Below, one piece after another: positions 8,294-17,501 of a stretch of 64,000 bases of DNA; the stretch's first letter is position 1; each line of letters begins with the position of its first letter. Source of the DNA: an uncultured Caldilineaceae bacterium. GTDB lineage: Bacteria; Chloroflexota; Anaerolineae; Caldilineales; Caldilineaceae. The position numbers and the translations under genes were made by a program. The notes beneath the pieces were generated by a model. It was not told where the DNA came from, ran no database searches, and was given only the letters and a program-made list of their open reading frames with translations. The DNA lies in assembly GCA_951812725.1 (NCBI GenBank), contig OX638330.1, forward strand, positions 2,046,001-2,110,000, in the 5' to 3' direction.

Positions 8294-9223
8294 ATGACTG
8301 AAGCTAACGGTAGTAAGGGTTCGTGGGCAGGACGATGGTATGAATTCCTGAATGGGCAGGGGTTCGACCTGAACAGGGGTCGAGCGCTGGCGCGTCGGAT
8401 GCAGGTTAGTTCGATCGAAGTCCAGTTTGGCCGCATCATGGCGGAGGTGGACGAGGACCAACGCGGCGGCTGCCAGGTAGAGATTGAAATTCTTCCCTTG
8501 CGCGACGATGAATGGTCGGCCGTGCTCGACGCGTTGGCGGGCGAGGCACTCTATGCGGCACAGTTGCTGGCTGGGGGAAACGAATGGGACGTGTTTCTGA
8601 CGGTCCTGGATACGGTATTCACTGACGCCAAGGTTTCGCTACTTTCGTCGACATCTGAGGCTGGCGAGCTAACCGCCCGCTGTAATGTGTGCGAAAACCA
8701 GCATTCGGCATGTAAGCACGCTCTGGTGGTGCTGTATCGATTCGGGCAGATGATTACCGACGACCCTTGGCAGCTTCTTATGCTGCGGGGACGGGACCGA
8801 CAGCAGGTGCTTGCTGGTTTGCGTCTGCGTCGCAGCGATGGGAGTGAGGAGCAGCCGGACGGCGACGGAACCTCGCCGAACCTGATATCCGACCCGGTTT
8901 TGGCCGGTTACGATGGCTTGCGGGCGCTGGAGGATTCGGAAGAGCAACGAAGTGAGGGTCCTGCTCTGACCGCGCAGATCGACTCATTCTGGGGAGGCCG
9001 CCAGTTGGGACCGGGCAGCACACGCCACGATCTGCGTGCATTGCATTACAATATCGCGCCTCCTCTCATTCGGCTCGCACTTTTGCGCCGGCTGGGGCCG
9101 CCCCCCTTCCATCAGGACAGCCCTGAGACATACGACAGGCTCTCGAGAATCTATTATGAAGTGTCGGCAAAGGCGCTGGAATTGGCCTTTGCGCCCGAAC
9201 CGGACGAGGACGAAGTTCGTTGA
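8294..9223 (+). CDS. SWIM-type zinc-finger protein, partner of the SNF2 helicase
   Basis: A 309-residue protein of the SWIM family commonly encoded beside SNF2 helicases. The N-terminal part (WAGRWYEFLNG, a helix ending in ARRMQV, then strands SSIEVQFGRIMAEV) matches the conserved region preceding the finger. The putative metal site is Cys130-x2-Cys133-x6-Cys140-x-His142. The canonical SWIM motif is CxCx(n)CxH, so the first pair is spaced one residue wider here. SWIM fingers are thought to bind DNA or protein partners. The gene starts 151 bases after the helicase stop, with a perfect inverted repeat abutting the ATG, so its expression may be controlled separately. The C-terminal half has no motif I recognise. 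Confidence 0.8.
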   Translation: MTEANGSKGSWAGRWYEFLNGQGFDLNRGRALARRMQVSSIEVQFGRIMAEVDEDQRGGCQVEIEILPLRDDEWSAVLDALAGEALYAAQLLAGGNEWDVFLTVLDTVFTDAKVSLLSSTSEAGELTARCNVCENQHSACKHALVVLYRFGQMITDDPWQLLMLRGRDRQQVLAGLRLRRSDGSEEQPDGDGTSPNLISDPVLAGYDGLRALEDSEEQRSEGPALTAQIDSFWGGRQLGPGSTRHDLRALHYNIAPPLIRLALLRRLGPPPFHQDSPETYDRLSRIYYEVSAKALELAFAPEPDEDEVR

Positions 9224-9251
9224 CTCGGACACAGGAAAGTAGGAGAAGTCC

Positions 9252-10604
9252 GTGATAAGTCAGTTGTTGGCACAACGTGCGGCGGAGGCAAACCCAATCA
9301 GAGTCGGAATAATCGGCACTGGCAAATTTGGCGCGAGCCTGGTAGCTCAGATTTCGCAAATGGAGGGGATGGAAGTCGCAGCCATCGCTGACATCAATGC
9401 TCACAATGCCCGCTACGCCTACGAGTCAAGCGGGGCGGGGTCGGAAGAGATTCGCACTGCGGAGACGGACGGTGAATTGGAAGACGCCGTCCGCGCTGGC
9501 AAGCCGGTGATTGTCGAGGATGGCCTCGCCCTGACCGACAGTGAATCGATCGATGTGATTGTGGAGTCGACGGGTCTGGCCGAGGTGGGCGCTCGCCATG
9601 CATTCCAGGCTCTGAGCAACCACAAGCACGTTGTGATGGTAAATGTAGAGGCGGATGTGACTGTCGGCCCGTTTCTGCGGCGCACAGCTGATTCCGCCAA
9701 GGTCGTCTACACGATGGTGGACGGCGATCAGCCTGCGGTTACCTGGAATATCGTTGAATGGGCGCGCAGTCTGGGCCTGGAGATTGTCGCGGCAGGGCGG
9801 GGAACAATTTACTATGCCGACGATTTCGAGGGCACGCCGGAGACGGCGGCGGTCCGGTTTGGTTTTACTGAAGAGCATATAGAACGGCGTACGATCAACT
9901 TGAAGATGTTCAACTCCTTTCGCGACGGTACGAAGGCGCAGGTGGAGATGACTGCTCTTGCCAATGCTGCCGGTCTCGAACCGGATGTGCGGGGAATGCA
10001 CGAACCATCGGTGAACCTGGAGGAGATTCCCGTCCGCTTCAGTTTGAAAGAAGAGGGCGGGCTGCTGAGCAGGCATGGCGTGGTGGAGCTGGCGAATTCG
10101 GTTGCGGATGACGGAAAAACCATGCTGCCGAACGCGCTCAAGATGGGCGTGTTTGCTGTCGTACGGTCGGACCATCCATTTACCAGAGAAGACCTGGCCT
10201 ATCACGGTCTTAACGTTGGAGGCGAGGGCAAGAATTTCCTGCTTTATCGCCCATATCACCTGGTGGCAGTACCGGCTCCTCTCAGTATTGCCAGGGCGGT
10301 CTTTTTCGGCGCGGCAAATGGTTCGTGCGCGCCGACAGCGACGGCGGATTGCATTACGGTGGCAAAGCGGGCTCTGCAAGCCGGCGAGGTGTTGGATGGG
10401 GGAGGGGGATATACGGTCGTAGGTCAGTGCGAGAAGGCGCACGTCGCGAGACGTGAGGGGTTACTTCCGCTGGGTCTTGCGGAACGTGCCGTTCTTAAGC
10501 GGGGCGTCGCCAAGGGCGAGGCCATTGGCTACGGGGACGTAGAACTGAACGAAGATTCCTTTGTTTGGAAGATGCGGCGGTTGCAGGACGAGCTGACAGA
10601 TTAG
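9252..10604 (+). CDS. COG4091-type homoserine dehydrogenase-like protein with C-terminal SAF domain
   Basis: A 450-residue NAD(P)-dependent oxidoreductase. A Rossmann fold starts at GIIGTGKFG (residues 19-27). The catalytic region resembles homoserine dehydrogenase and Gfo/Idh proteins, and the last 90 or so residues form a SAF (antifreeze/FlgA-like) domain around ERAVLKRGVAKGEAIGY. This architecture is COG4091, predicted homoserine dehydrogenase, whose true substrate is generally unknown; several relatives sit in sugar-acid or branched-sugar loci. The GTG start at 9252 follows AGGAGA by about five bases. The next gene, an arabinose/fucose isomerase-like protein, begins 18 bases after its stop, so the two are surely cotranscribed and probably act on the same carbohydrate. 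Confidence 0.8.
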   Translation: MISQLLAQRAAEANPIRVGIIGTGKFGASLVAQISQMEGMEVAAIADINAHNARYAYESSGAGSEEIRTAETDGELEDAVRAGKPVIVEDGLALTDSESIDVIVESTGLAEVGARHAFQALSNHKHVVMVNVEADVTVGPFLRRTADSAKVVYTMVDGDQPAVTWNIVEWARSLGLEIVAAGRGTIYYADDFEGTPETAAVRFGFTEEHIERRTINLKMFNSFRDGTKAQVEMTALANAAGLEPDVRGMHEPSVNLEEIPVRFSLKEEGGLLSRHGVVELANSVADDGKTMLPNALKMGVFAVVRSDHPFTREDLAYHGLNVGGEGKNFLLYRPYHLVAVPAPLSIARAVFFGAANGSCAPTATADCITVAKRALQAGEVLDGGGGYTVVGQCEKAHVARREGLLPLGLAERAVLKRGVAKGEAIGYGDVELNEDSFVWKMRRLQDELTD

Positions 10605-10622
10605 GAGTTACGGGAGATTCCT

Positions 10623-12026
10623 GTGAAGTCCGATCGAACGCGAGCAAGAATAGGCCTGTTGCCGACCGGGCACCACTACTATTGGGAGCAGTACCCCAGG
10701 CTCAAGTCGATGGGCTTGGGCATGTACGGCAAGCTGAGAGAACTGCTGGATCCGCTCGGAGAGATCATTGCACCGGAACTGGTAGATACTCCGCAGAAGG
10801 CGACGGAGGCGGGTGAAATGTTTCGGCGCGCCGAGGTCGACCTGCTGCTGATCTTTCCATTTGGTTACACGCCGAGCATGGATATGTTGCCGGCGGTACA
10901 GGGATTGGAAGTGCCGATCCGGCTTCTCAACGCGCATGAGGACAGCGCATATGACTACGCCGCGGCGGATACTACTGACTACCTCCATCATGAAGGTGTC
11001 TGCTGCATTCCTGAGTTTGCCGGCGCGCTCACGAGCCAAGGGCGCCGTTTTGCGGTGCGTACTGGGCCGTTTGACGACGAGCGTCTGCAGCAAGAGTTGC
11101 GATCGGACTTTGCGGGCGCGGGCGCGGCCCGCAGTTTTCGTTGTTTGAATGTTGGTCTGATTGGTCAGGTATACCCTGGCATGACTGATATGCCTATTGA
11201 CGAACACCGGCTGCTGCGTGTGACTGGGCGAATGCTGGCGCGACCGGAAGTCGAGGAATTTGAAGAGGCTTACCTGCGAGTAACAGAGGACCAGCTGGCT
11301 GAGATGTACACAGAGCTGCGCCGCGTATATGCGGTTGATGCTACGGTGACCAACGAGCACATGCGGTTTTCGGCGCAACTGGCTGTTGCCTACGACGAAG
11401 TAATTCGTCGGCACGAAATCGACGCTTTCGGCTACTATTGGTGGGGCGAGAAGGCGTTGATCACGCAGTTGCGGGCGCAATCGGGACTGGCAGTGTCGCG
11501 TCTGGCGGCGCAAGGGTGTCCAGGTGTCACCGAGGGAGACGTCAAGACGGCGCTGGCAATGAAGCTGTTGGATCTGTTGGGGGCAGGGGGAATGTTCGTC
11601 GAGTTCTTCGCGATGGACTTTGAAGAGAACTCCTTCTTGATGGGTCATGACGGCCCTGCAAACATTGGGATGGCGGACGGCCAGCCGCGCCTGATGCATT
11701 TGGACACCCACCACGGGAAATCCGGGCATGGGCTGGGCATCGACTTTGACCTGAGAAAAGGACCTACAACTTTGTTGAACCTGACGCAGTTCGATGCGGG
11801 GGAAACTTTCAAGTTGATCTATACGGTCGGCGAGATCGTAGATGGGCCCATTCTCAATATCGGCAATCCCAACGCCAGGGTGAAGCTTGCCCGTCCGCTG
11901 CATGAGGTGATGGAGGACTGGTGCCAGGAAGGGCCGTCCCACCATATTGCGATGGGGTACGGCGATCAGAGCCAGGCACTGGAGACGTTCGCCGAGGCGA
12001 TGGGATTTGATATTGTGCGGATTTAG
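10623..12026 (+). CDS. L-arabinose/L-fucose isomerase-like protein
   Basis: A 467-residue protein of the arabinose isomerase-like superfamily (COG2160-like). Typical features are the early GLLPTGHHYYWEQYP stretch, the aldose-isomerase core near YYWWGEKALI, a metal-ligand-like Glu in MDFEENSFLMGHDGPANI, and HLDTHHGKSG with clustered histidines. Members interconvert aldoses and ketoses using Mn2+. This sequence is a divergent branch, so the sugar cannot be named. The GTG start has a GGGAG motif about eight bases upstream. It lies 18 bases behind the COG4091 dehydrogenase and ahead of an aldo/keto reductase, which points to a small sugar-processing operon. No kinase or aldolase is immediately linked. 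Confidence 0.8.
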   Translation: MKSDRTRARIGLLPTGHHYYWEQYPRLKSMGLGMYGKLRELLDPLGEIIAPELVDTPQKATEAGEMFRRAEVDLLLIFPFGYTPSMDMLPAVQGLEVPIRLLNAHEDSAYDYAAADTTDYLHHEGVCCIPEFAGALTSQGRRFAVRTGPFDDERLQQELRSDFAGAGAARSFRCLNVGLIGQVYPGMTDMPIDEHRLLRVTGRMLARPEVEEFEEAYLRVTEDQLAEMYTELRRVYAVDATVTNEHMRFSAQLAVAYDEVIRRHEIDAFGYYWWGEKALITQLRAQSGLAVSRLAAQGCPGVTEGDVKTALAMKLLDLLGAGGMFVEFFAMDFEENSFLMGHDGPANIGMADGQPRLMHLDTHHGKSGHGLGIDFDLRKGPTTLLNLTQFDAGETFKLIYTVGEIVDGPILNIGNPNARVKLARPLHEVMEDWCQEGPSHHIAMGYGDQSQALETFAEAMGFDIVRI

Positions 12027-12158
12027 CATTTGGTCATGCGGCTTGCATTGGATTGCTTAAGGCCTGATTTCTTGCTCAACGACAGCCATCTGCGTTTTGT
12101 ATTTGGGAAGAAGGTCGAGGAAGACGCATTTCACCAGGGTTCATGATTGGAGAGATGG

Positions 12159-13178
12159 ATGGAATATCGACAGCTCGGGCGGACGGGGCTTAAGGTCTCG
12201 GAAATCTGCCTTGGAACGATGACCTTTGGTCACGGGACAGAGGAACAGGAGGCTGAGCGTATCGTCGACCTGGCGTTTGACGCTGGCGTCAATTTCTTTG
12301 ATACGGCCAACGCTTATGCTGACAGCGCCTCAGAAACGATCCTGGGCAACGTGCTAAAGGGACGGCGACGCAATGCAGTCGTGGCCACCAAATTTTTCAA
12401 CCCGATGGGCACTGATGTCAATAGCTCCGGTACAAGCCGGTTCCATCTTATGCACACGGTTGAGGACAGTTTGCGCCGATTGCAGATTGACTACATTGAC
12501 GTTCTCTATATCCACCATGTGGATACGCAGACGCCGCTGGATGAGACATTGCGGGCGCTTGATGACCTGGTGCGGCAGGGAAAGGTACGCTACACCGCTT
12601 GCAGCAACTTTGAGGCTTGGCGTCTGATGGAGGCTGTGTGGCTCAGCGACCATAACGGCTGGGAGCGATTTGCCGCCTACCAGCCCCAGTACAGCCTCGT
12701 GGTGCGCGATATCGAGCAGGAGATCATCCCTGTTTGCGAATTGAAGGGTATTGGCGTGGTTGTGTGGAGCCCGTTGGGCGGGGGATTCCTGACGGGCAAG
12801 TACAAGCCAGGCGAACGCACTCATGGCGGGACGCGCTCGGAGGAGGGCTGGGCCTTCCCTCAAACATATTTTGCGGCTAATGCAGATCAGACGCTGGCGA
12901 CGTTACTGGAAGTGGCTGCAGAGCTGGATCGAACGCCAGCCCAAGTGGCAACACGCTGGGTATTGGAGCAGCCCGTCATTACCAGCGCTATCGTTGGCGC
13001 GCGTACATTTGGGCATGCACAAGACAATTTTATGGCAGGCGGCTGGACTCTGCCGGCGGAGGCACTCAGGAGGCTTAACGAGGTGTCTCACCTGCCGGAT
13101 CGCTATCCCAAGTCGATGGAAGCCAACATGCACGAGCGGCGCAATGCCGCGGTTGAGATGGGGTCTTTGCAGGCGTGA
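12159..13178 (+). CDS. Aldo/keto reductase
   Basis: A 339-residue (beta/alpha)8 NADPH-dependent oxidoreductase. The catalytic tetrad is visible as Asp48, Tyr53 (DTANAYADS), Lys78 (ATKFF) and His119 (LYIHHVD). The N-terminus MEYRQLGRTGLKVSEICLGTMTFG and the C-terminal ARTFGHAQDN cofactor region are typical of the YghZ/Tas-like group, which reduces aldehydes and ketones or oxidises sugars. I chose ATG 12159 rather than the in-frame TTG 12147 because GGAGA lies just upstream and MEYRQLGRTG is the standard family start. It stands 130 bases after the isomerase-like gene on the same strand and may handle a related metabolite. Confidence 0.92.
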   Translation: MEYRQLGRTGLKVSEICLGTMTFGHGTEEQEAERIVDLAFDAGVNFFDTANAYADSASETILGNVLKGRRRNAVVATKFFNPMGTDVNSSGTSRFHLMHTVEDSLRRLQIDYIDVLYIHHVDTQTPLDETLRALDDLVRQGKVRYTACSNFEAWRLMEAVWLSDHNGWERFAAYQPQYSLVVRDIEQEIIPVCELKGIGVVVWSPLGGGFLTGKYKPGERTHGGTRSEEGWAFPQTYFAANADQTLATLLEVAAELDRTPAQVATRWVLEQPVITSAIVGARTFGHAQDNFMAGGWTLPAEALRRLNEVSHLPDRYPKSMEANMHERRNAAVEMGSLQA

Positions 13179-13282
13179 GAGAGGTAAGTTGCACACTGCC
13201 TTTGCTCTAGTCAAAGTGCGAAGTGCAGTGGATTCGGGGAAGGGTTGAAAGTAAGTAAGGGTCAAGGACGGGTCGGATAAAG

Positions 13283-14266
13283 ATGTACAGTGTGCTGAAA
13301 TTTCAGGGAAGCCGAGAGGAATACGAAGCGATCCTGGCTTTGAACAGAATCGTATCTCCCGACAGCAGGGGCGAGACTGTTGATGCGCTAATGGAGGAGG
13401 AAGCAAAGTGGCCGGCCGACAAGCTTTTTGAGCGATTTGTCGTTCAGACAGATGGCGAGGTCGTTGCGGCAGGGGTCTGTTTCGAGGCCTATTGGGAGTT
13501 CCAGGCTGGCACAGTACATCTTCATTTTGAGATCAATCCGGAGCATTCGACTGAGGAGATACTGCCCGCCCTGTACACTTCTATCATTGAATTTCTCAAG
13601 AGGAGAGAGGGGAAGGTTTTGTGCCTGGCATGCGGAACAAGCGAGGAAGACGGCGCCCGCGTGCAGTTTCTGAAGGCAAGAGGATACGAGAAGGTGATGG
13701 GTTGGGTTTCTTCGGAGCTGCCAGTCTCCGAGCTTGACTTAGGAGGCTTTGGGCCAGTATCAGAACAGGTTGCCTTAGCAGGGATTCGGATTGTAACTTT
13801 GAGGCAACTAAAGGAATTGGAACCTGATTGGAAGCGAAAGTTGCGTGACTTGCGATACGCGTTGCATTGCGATGCGCCTTCGCCTGACCCTGCGTCAAAG
13901 CCGTCGCTTTCCCAGTTTGAAGAGATGGTCTTGCGAGACCCGGCGCTGGTTGAGGATGCGTTTTTCGTGGCGCTTGCTAAGGACAGTTCCTTTGTAGGAA
14001 TGAGCAACGTTTGGCGGAACGATGCAACTGGAAAGAGACTGGACGCGGGTTTGACCGGTGTAGAACGAAGTTTCCGGCGGAAAAAGATAGCCACTGCATT
14101 GAAGATGCATACAATCCGATACGCTCAGGCCGCGGGGGCCGAGACTATTTCGACCAGGAACGAGGAAAAGAGCGTGATGTTCAAACTCAATCTAGCGTTG
14201 GGATTTGAGCCTGGGCCGGCATGGCTGAGCCTTCGCAAGACAATAGATACCAACATTGGATTTTGA
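13283..14266 (+). CDS. GNAT-family N-acetyltransferase (tandem domains)
   Basis: A 327-residue protein built of two GNAT-like halves. The C-terminal half carries the acetyl-CoA-binding signature around residues 250-275 (GLTGVERSFRRKKIATALK) followed by the usual RNEEKSVMFKLNLALGFE ending. The N-terminal half keeps the fold pattern (a strand with VVAAGVCFEAYWEF, then FLKARGYEKVMGW) without a clear CoA motif. Tandem GNATs of this kind acetylate small molecules or amines. The acceptor cannot be predicted. It is followed at 14408 by a DUF169 gene on the same strand. Confidence 0.8.
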   Translation: MYSVLKFQGSREEYEAILALNRIVSPDSRGETVDALMEEEAKWPADKLFERFVVQTDGEVVAAGVCFEAYWEFQAGTVHLHFEINPEHSTEEILPALYTSIIEFLKRREGKVLCLACGTSEEDGARVQFLKARGYEKVMGWVSSELPVSELDLGGFGPVSEQVALAGIRIVTLRQLKELEPDWKRKLRDLRYALHCDAPSPDPASKPSLSQFEEMVLRDPALVEDAFFVALAKDSSFVGMSNVWRNDATGKRLDAGLTGVERSFRRKKIATALKMHTIRYAQAAGAETISTRNEEKSVMFKLNLALGFEPGPAWLSLRKTIDTNIGF

Positions 14267-14407
14267 TGCCAGGAAATCCAGCGCCCTTCGAAGGAATTTC
14301 ACCTAGTAGGCGCGGGGAACGTTCCAACAAACCATTTGGCGAGGCTAGTTTGCTCTCGTCACCAGAAAGGACAAATCGGTTCGATTTGTCCGGGAGAGAG
14401 TATCAGA

Positions 14408-15163
14408 ATGAGTAACAACAAGACATGGGCCGCGCAACTTGAGGAATCGCTGCAACTCTCACTTCCGCCGGTTGCGCTCGCCTTCGCAGATGAGGTGCCG
14501 GCAGGAATTCGGCCCTATGATGAAGCCGCGCCGGCTGGATGTTACTTCTGGCAAGAGGCAGCGCAACGGGTCTTTTCAACTTCCGCCAAGGATCATGAAC
14601 TGTGTGCTATTGGCGTTCACACGCACAACCTTGCGGGCGCATCTGCGTCGCAGCCGGTGGAACTGATGACGGCTCTGGAGGCGATGCAGGGTTTGGACTA
14701 TGTGCGGGAGGAGGAGGTGGCTGGAATTCCGGTCCTGGCGGATTCAGTTCAGCACACCATTTACGGTCCGCTGGCGGAACTTCCGATGGCTGCCGATGTT
14801 GTTCTGTTGTTTGCCCAAGCGCAACAGAGTTTGATCCTGACCGAAGCAGTGGCGCGGGTCGACGAGGGGATCCCTCTTGCGATGGGCAGGCCGGCCTGCG
14901 CTGTAGTGCCGCAGGTCGTTAACGGCAGTCGGGCGGCGATGAGCCTTGGTTGTTGCGGCGCCAGGGCTTACCTGGATGCGCTTTCTGATGAGGTCGCGCT
15001 GTGGGCGATCCCTGGAGACAAGCTGGACAGGTATTGTAAGGAGATCAGTGGGCTTGCCAAGTCCAACGGGATTCTGACGGTGTTCCATCAGCGTCGGCGG
15101 GAGGATGTCGCCGCGGGCGGACGTCCCACGGTTCAGGAATCGCTTGAGCGGCTTGCTGGTTAG
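14408..15163 (+). CDS. DUF169 family protein
   Basis: A 251-residue protein of the DUF169 (COG2043) family. The family start is seen in LPPVALAFADEVP, then a region with AAPAGCYFWQEAA containing one of the conserved cysteines, and SLGCCGARAYLDAL near the C-terminus. Members are widespread in Archaea and anaerobic bacteria. Their function is unknown, though the conserved cysteines suggest a metal or cofactor site. ATG 14408 was preferred over ATG 14336 because GGGAGAG lies just upstream and the family does not have the extra N-terminal basic stretch. Only 30 bases separate it from the aldolase-dehydrogenase gene, so they probably share a transcript. Confidence 0.85.
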   Translation: MSNNKTWAAQLEESLQLSLPPVALAFADEVPAGIRPYDEAAPAGCYFWQEAAQRVFSTSAKDHELCAIGVHTHNLAGASASQPVELMTALEAMQGLDYVREEEVAGIPVLADSVQHTIYGPLAELPMAADVVLLFAQAQQSLILTEAVARVDEGIPLAMGRPACAVVPQVVNGSRAAMSLGCCGARAYLDALSDEVALWAIPGDKLDRYCKEISGLAKSNGILTVFHQRRREDVAAGGRPTVQESLERLAG

Positions 15164-15193
15164 AGCCTGGGAAGAGCTGGGGAGAGTAGGGCG

Positions 15194-17176
15194 ATGCGCA
15201 GTAGATGGAGTGAAGCAGAGGCGGCTAGATATTCGGGCGACCCGTTAGAGTTGCGCGTGTATACGTCGCGGCTGCTGGGCAGTGATCCCTCGCTTGTTTT
15301 GCATGGCGGGGGCAACACTTCGGTGAAAGCAACGGCGCCCGACATTTTCGGTGACGAGGAAGAGGTGCTGTACGTCAAAGGGAGCGGCTGGGATCTGGCG
15401 ACGATAGAGGCGCCGGGTTTCGCGCCGGTGCGGCTGGATGCGCTGCGGCGCATGGCTACGTTGGAGGACCTGAGCGACAGCGCCATGGTTACGGCCCAAA
15501 GGGCTGCTTTGACAGATCCCTACGCGCCTAATCCTTCAGTAGAGGCGATTCTGCATGCCATTATCCCGTTTCGCTTCGTTGATCATTCCCATGCAGATGC
15601 AGTGGTAGCTCTAACCAACACGCCGGACGGCGAAGCCCTTGTCAGCGACCTGTATGGCCCACAGATGCTGATCGTACCTTATGTCATGCCTGGTTTCATT
15701 CTCGCCCGCAAGATTTACGAGATGACGCTGGACACGGATTGGGATGCGTTGTCGGGCATGATACTGCTCAACCACGGCGTTTTTACCTTCGACGACGACG
15801 CTCGCAAGAGCTACGAGCGTCATATCGAGATCGTCACCACAGCCGAGGGCTATATAGGGACAAGACTCGAGGACATGGAGAAGGGAGGCGACGGGCATTC
15901 TGACGGTAGCGTTCGCCTGCAGGAGTTGGCGCGGTTGCGCAAGGCGGTCTCAGAAGCCCGAGGACAAGCCACCCTGGCTTCGCTTGACGACAGCGCGCCG
16001 GTGAGGGAATTCTCGGCGTTGCCGGGGGCAACCGAGTTAGCGACGCGCGGTCTGCTTACGCCCGATCATGTGATTCGCACCAAGCGGGTCCCGCTGGTCA
16101 TTTCCGGAGAGGGAGCGGAGAAGGACGCGGCTGACTATGCCAGCGCCTATTGCGATTATTTTGCCCGGCACACAGATGGCAGCCTTGCACGACTCGACGC
16201 CGCGCCGCGCTGGGCGTTGTGGCCAGGTCAAGGAAGCGTGGCTTTCGGAGCCAGCCCCAAAGAGATTGGCGTTATCGACGACATTAAACGGCATACATTG
16301 AGGGCAATCGGATGGGCGGAGGCACTGGGGGGTTGGCAGCCGCTTGGCGAGGAGGAGATCTTCGCGATCGAGTACTGGGAGCTCGAACAGGCGAAGCTGA
16401 AAAGTGCGGGGGAACCGCCGCCTCTTCAGGGTAAGATTGCCCTGGTTACGGGCGGGGCCAGCGGGATTGGCAAGGCATGCGTAGAAGCGTTTCTAGGTTT
16501 GGGCGCTGTCGTCGCAGCTTTGGATATCAACCCTGCGGTTTCTGACCTGTTCGACGGGCAGAACGTGATTGGGATATGTTGCGACATCGCGGATGACGAA
16601 TCTCTGGGAGAGGCCGTCGAAACGTTGGTGCGGCACTGGGGAGGGTTGGATATAGTCGTCTGCAACGCTGGCGTTTTTCCAGCCAGCCAGTCGCTGGCAG
16701 AGATGGATTCCGGTCATTGGGACAAGAGTATCCGAGTTAACCTGACCAGCCAACAGCGTCTTCTACAGGCATGTGTGCCGTTTCTCGAGTTGGGCTGCAA
16801 CCCTGCAGTTGTCATCATCGGCTCGAAGAATGCGCCGGCGCCGGGGCCGGGAGCGGGGGCTTATTCGGTCGCGAAGGCCGGACTGACACAGTTAGCCCGT
16901 GTCGCCGCCCTGGAGTTGGCGGAAGCGGGTATTCGGGTAAACGTGCTACATCCCAATGCGGTCTTTGATACTGCGCTTTGGTCTGAGCAGCTGTTGCAGG
17001 AACGGGCTGCCAGCTACGGGATCAGTGTCGAAGAGTATAAGGCGAATAACCTGCTGGGGGTGGAGATTACATCGGCTGATGTTGCTGAAATGGCATGCGC
17101 TTTGGCGGGGCCGTTATTTTTCAAGACAACAGGTGCGCAGATTCCGATTGACGGCGGCAACGAACGAGTGATATAG
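15194..17176 (+). CDS. Bifunctional class II aldolase / short-chain dehydrogenase
   Basis: A 660-residue fusion. Residues 1 to about 400 form a class II (RhaD/FucA-like) zinc aldolase with metal histidines in DHSHAD (about 130-134) and LLNHGVF (about 193). Residues 410 to 660 form an SDR with the NAD loop TGGASGIG near 419-426 and the active-site Tyr556/Lys560 (YSVAK). Characterised relatives (YuxG/RhaEW type) cleave L-rhamnulose-1-phosphate to dihydroxyacetone phosphate and L-lactaldehyde, then oxidise the lactaldehyde. Rhamnose isomerase and rhamnulokinase genes are absent here, so the substrate stays uncertain. The length is normal for the fusion. Cotranscription with the DUF169 gene is likely. 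Confidence 0.92.
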   Translation: MRSRWSEAEAARYSGDPLELRVYTSRLLGSDPSLVLHGGGNTSVKATAPDIFGDEEEVLYVKGSGWDLATIEAPGFAPVRLDALRRMATLEDLSDSAMVTAQRAALTDPYAPNPSVEAILHAIIPFRFVDHSHADAVVALTNTPDGEALVSDLYGPQMLIVPYVMPGFILARKIYEMTLDTDWDALSGMILLNHGVFTFDDDARKSYERHIEIVTTAEGYIGTRLEDMEKGGDGHSDGSVRLQELARLRKAVSEARGQATLASLDDSAPVREFSALPGATELATRGLLTPDHVIRTKRVPLVISGEGAEKDAADYASAYCDYFARHTDGSLARLDAAPRWALWPGQGSVAFGASPKEIGVIDDIKRHTLRAIGWAEALGGWQPLGEEEIFAIEYWELEQAKLKSAGEPPPLQGKIALVTGGASGIGKACVEAFLGLGAVVAALDINPAVSDLFDGQNVIGICCDIADDESLGEAVETLVRHWGGLDIVVCNAGVFPASQSLAEMDSGHWDKSIRVNLTSQQRLLQACVPFLELGCNPAVVIIGSKNAPAPGPGAGAYSVAKAGLTQLARVAALELAEAGIRVNVLHPNAVFDTALWSEQLLQERAASYGISVEEYKANNLLGVEITSADVAEMACALAGPLFFKTTGAQIPIDGGNERVI

Positions 17177-17501
17177 ACTTGCATGCTTTAGGAGCAATGC
17201 CGGACGGCCAACAGACGCCCCGTGTTTCCTGGGGAAAGGGGCAAATTGTGTTGCTGGCAAGCGACGTTTTTCCTATTCCACAATGAGAGTTGCATTTAGC
17301 GGTGATAGAGGCAACTTTGCGCTGATCTTGGTGGATTGGTATACTGTTAAGGTTGCGCGGAGGAGCGGCAACCGGCCTTAGTGGCTGAAGCGGCATTGTT
17401 GCGGCCGGCGTAACAGAAAGCAATATTCGGTTCTGTTCTTCCCCCCACCGTAAATATGAAGTTAGGCTCCGGAGAATCTGGATTCTTCAGAGGAGGCCAT
17501 G
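17177..17501. other. Intergenic region with promoter and leader hairpin
   Basis: About 320 bases with no convincing ORF. It contains an extended -10 promoter (17317-17345) and, in the predicted leader, the inverted repeat GGTTGC (17351-17356) / GCAACC (17368-17373). The remaining leader of about 120 bases up to the HlyD-like gene shows GC-rich self-complementary stretches but no riboswitch I can name. Confidence 0.5.
17317..17345 (+). promoter_or_regulatory. Extended -10 promoter for the HlyD-like gene
   Basis: -10 TATACT (17340-17345, five of six) preceded by TGG, i.e. an extended -10, with a weak -35 TTGCGC (17317-17322) at a 17-base spacing. Predicted 5' leader of about 150 bases. Confidence 0.5.
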
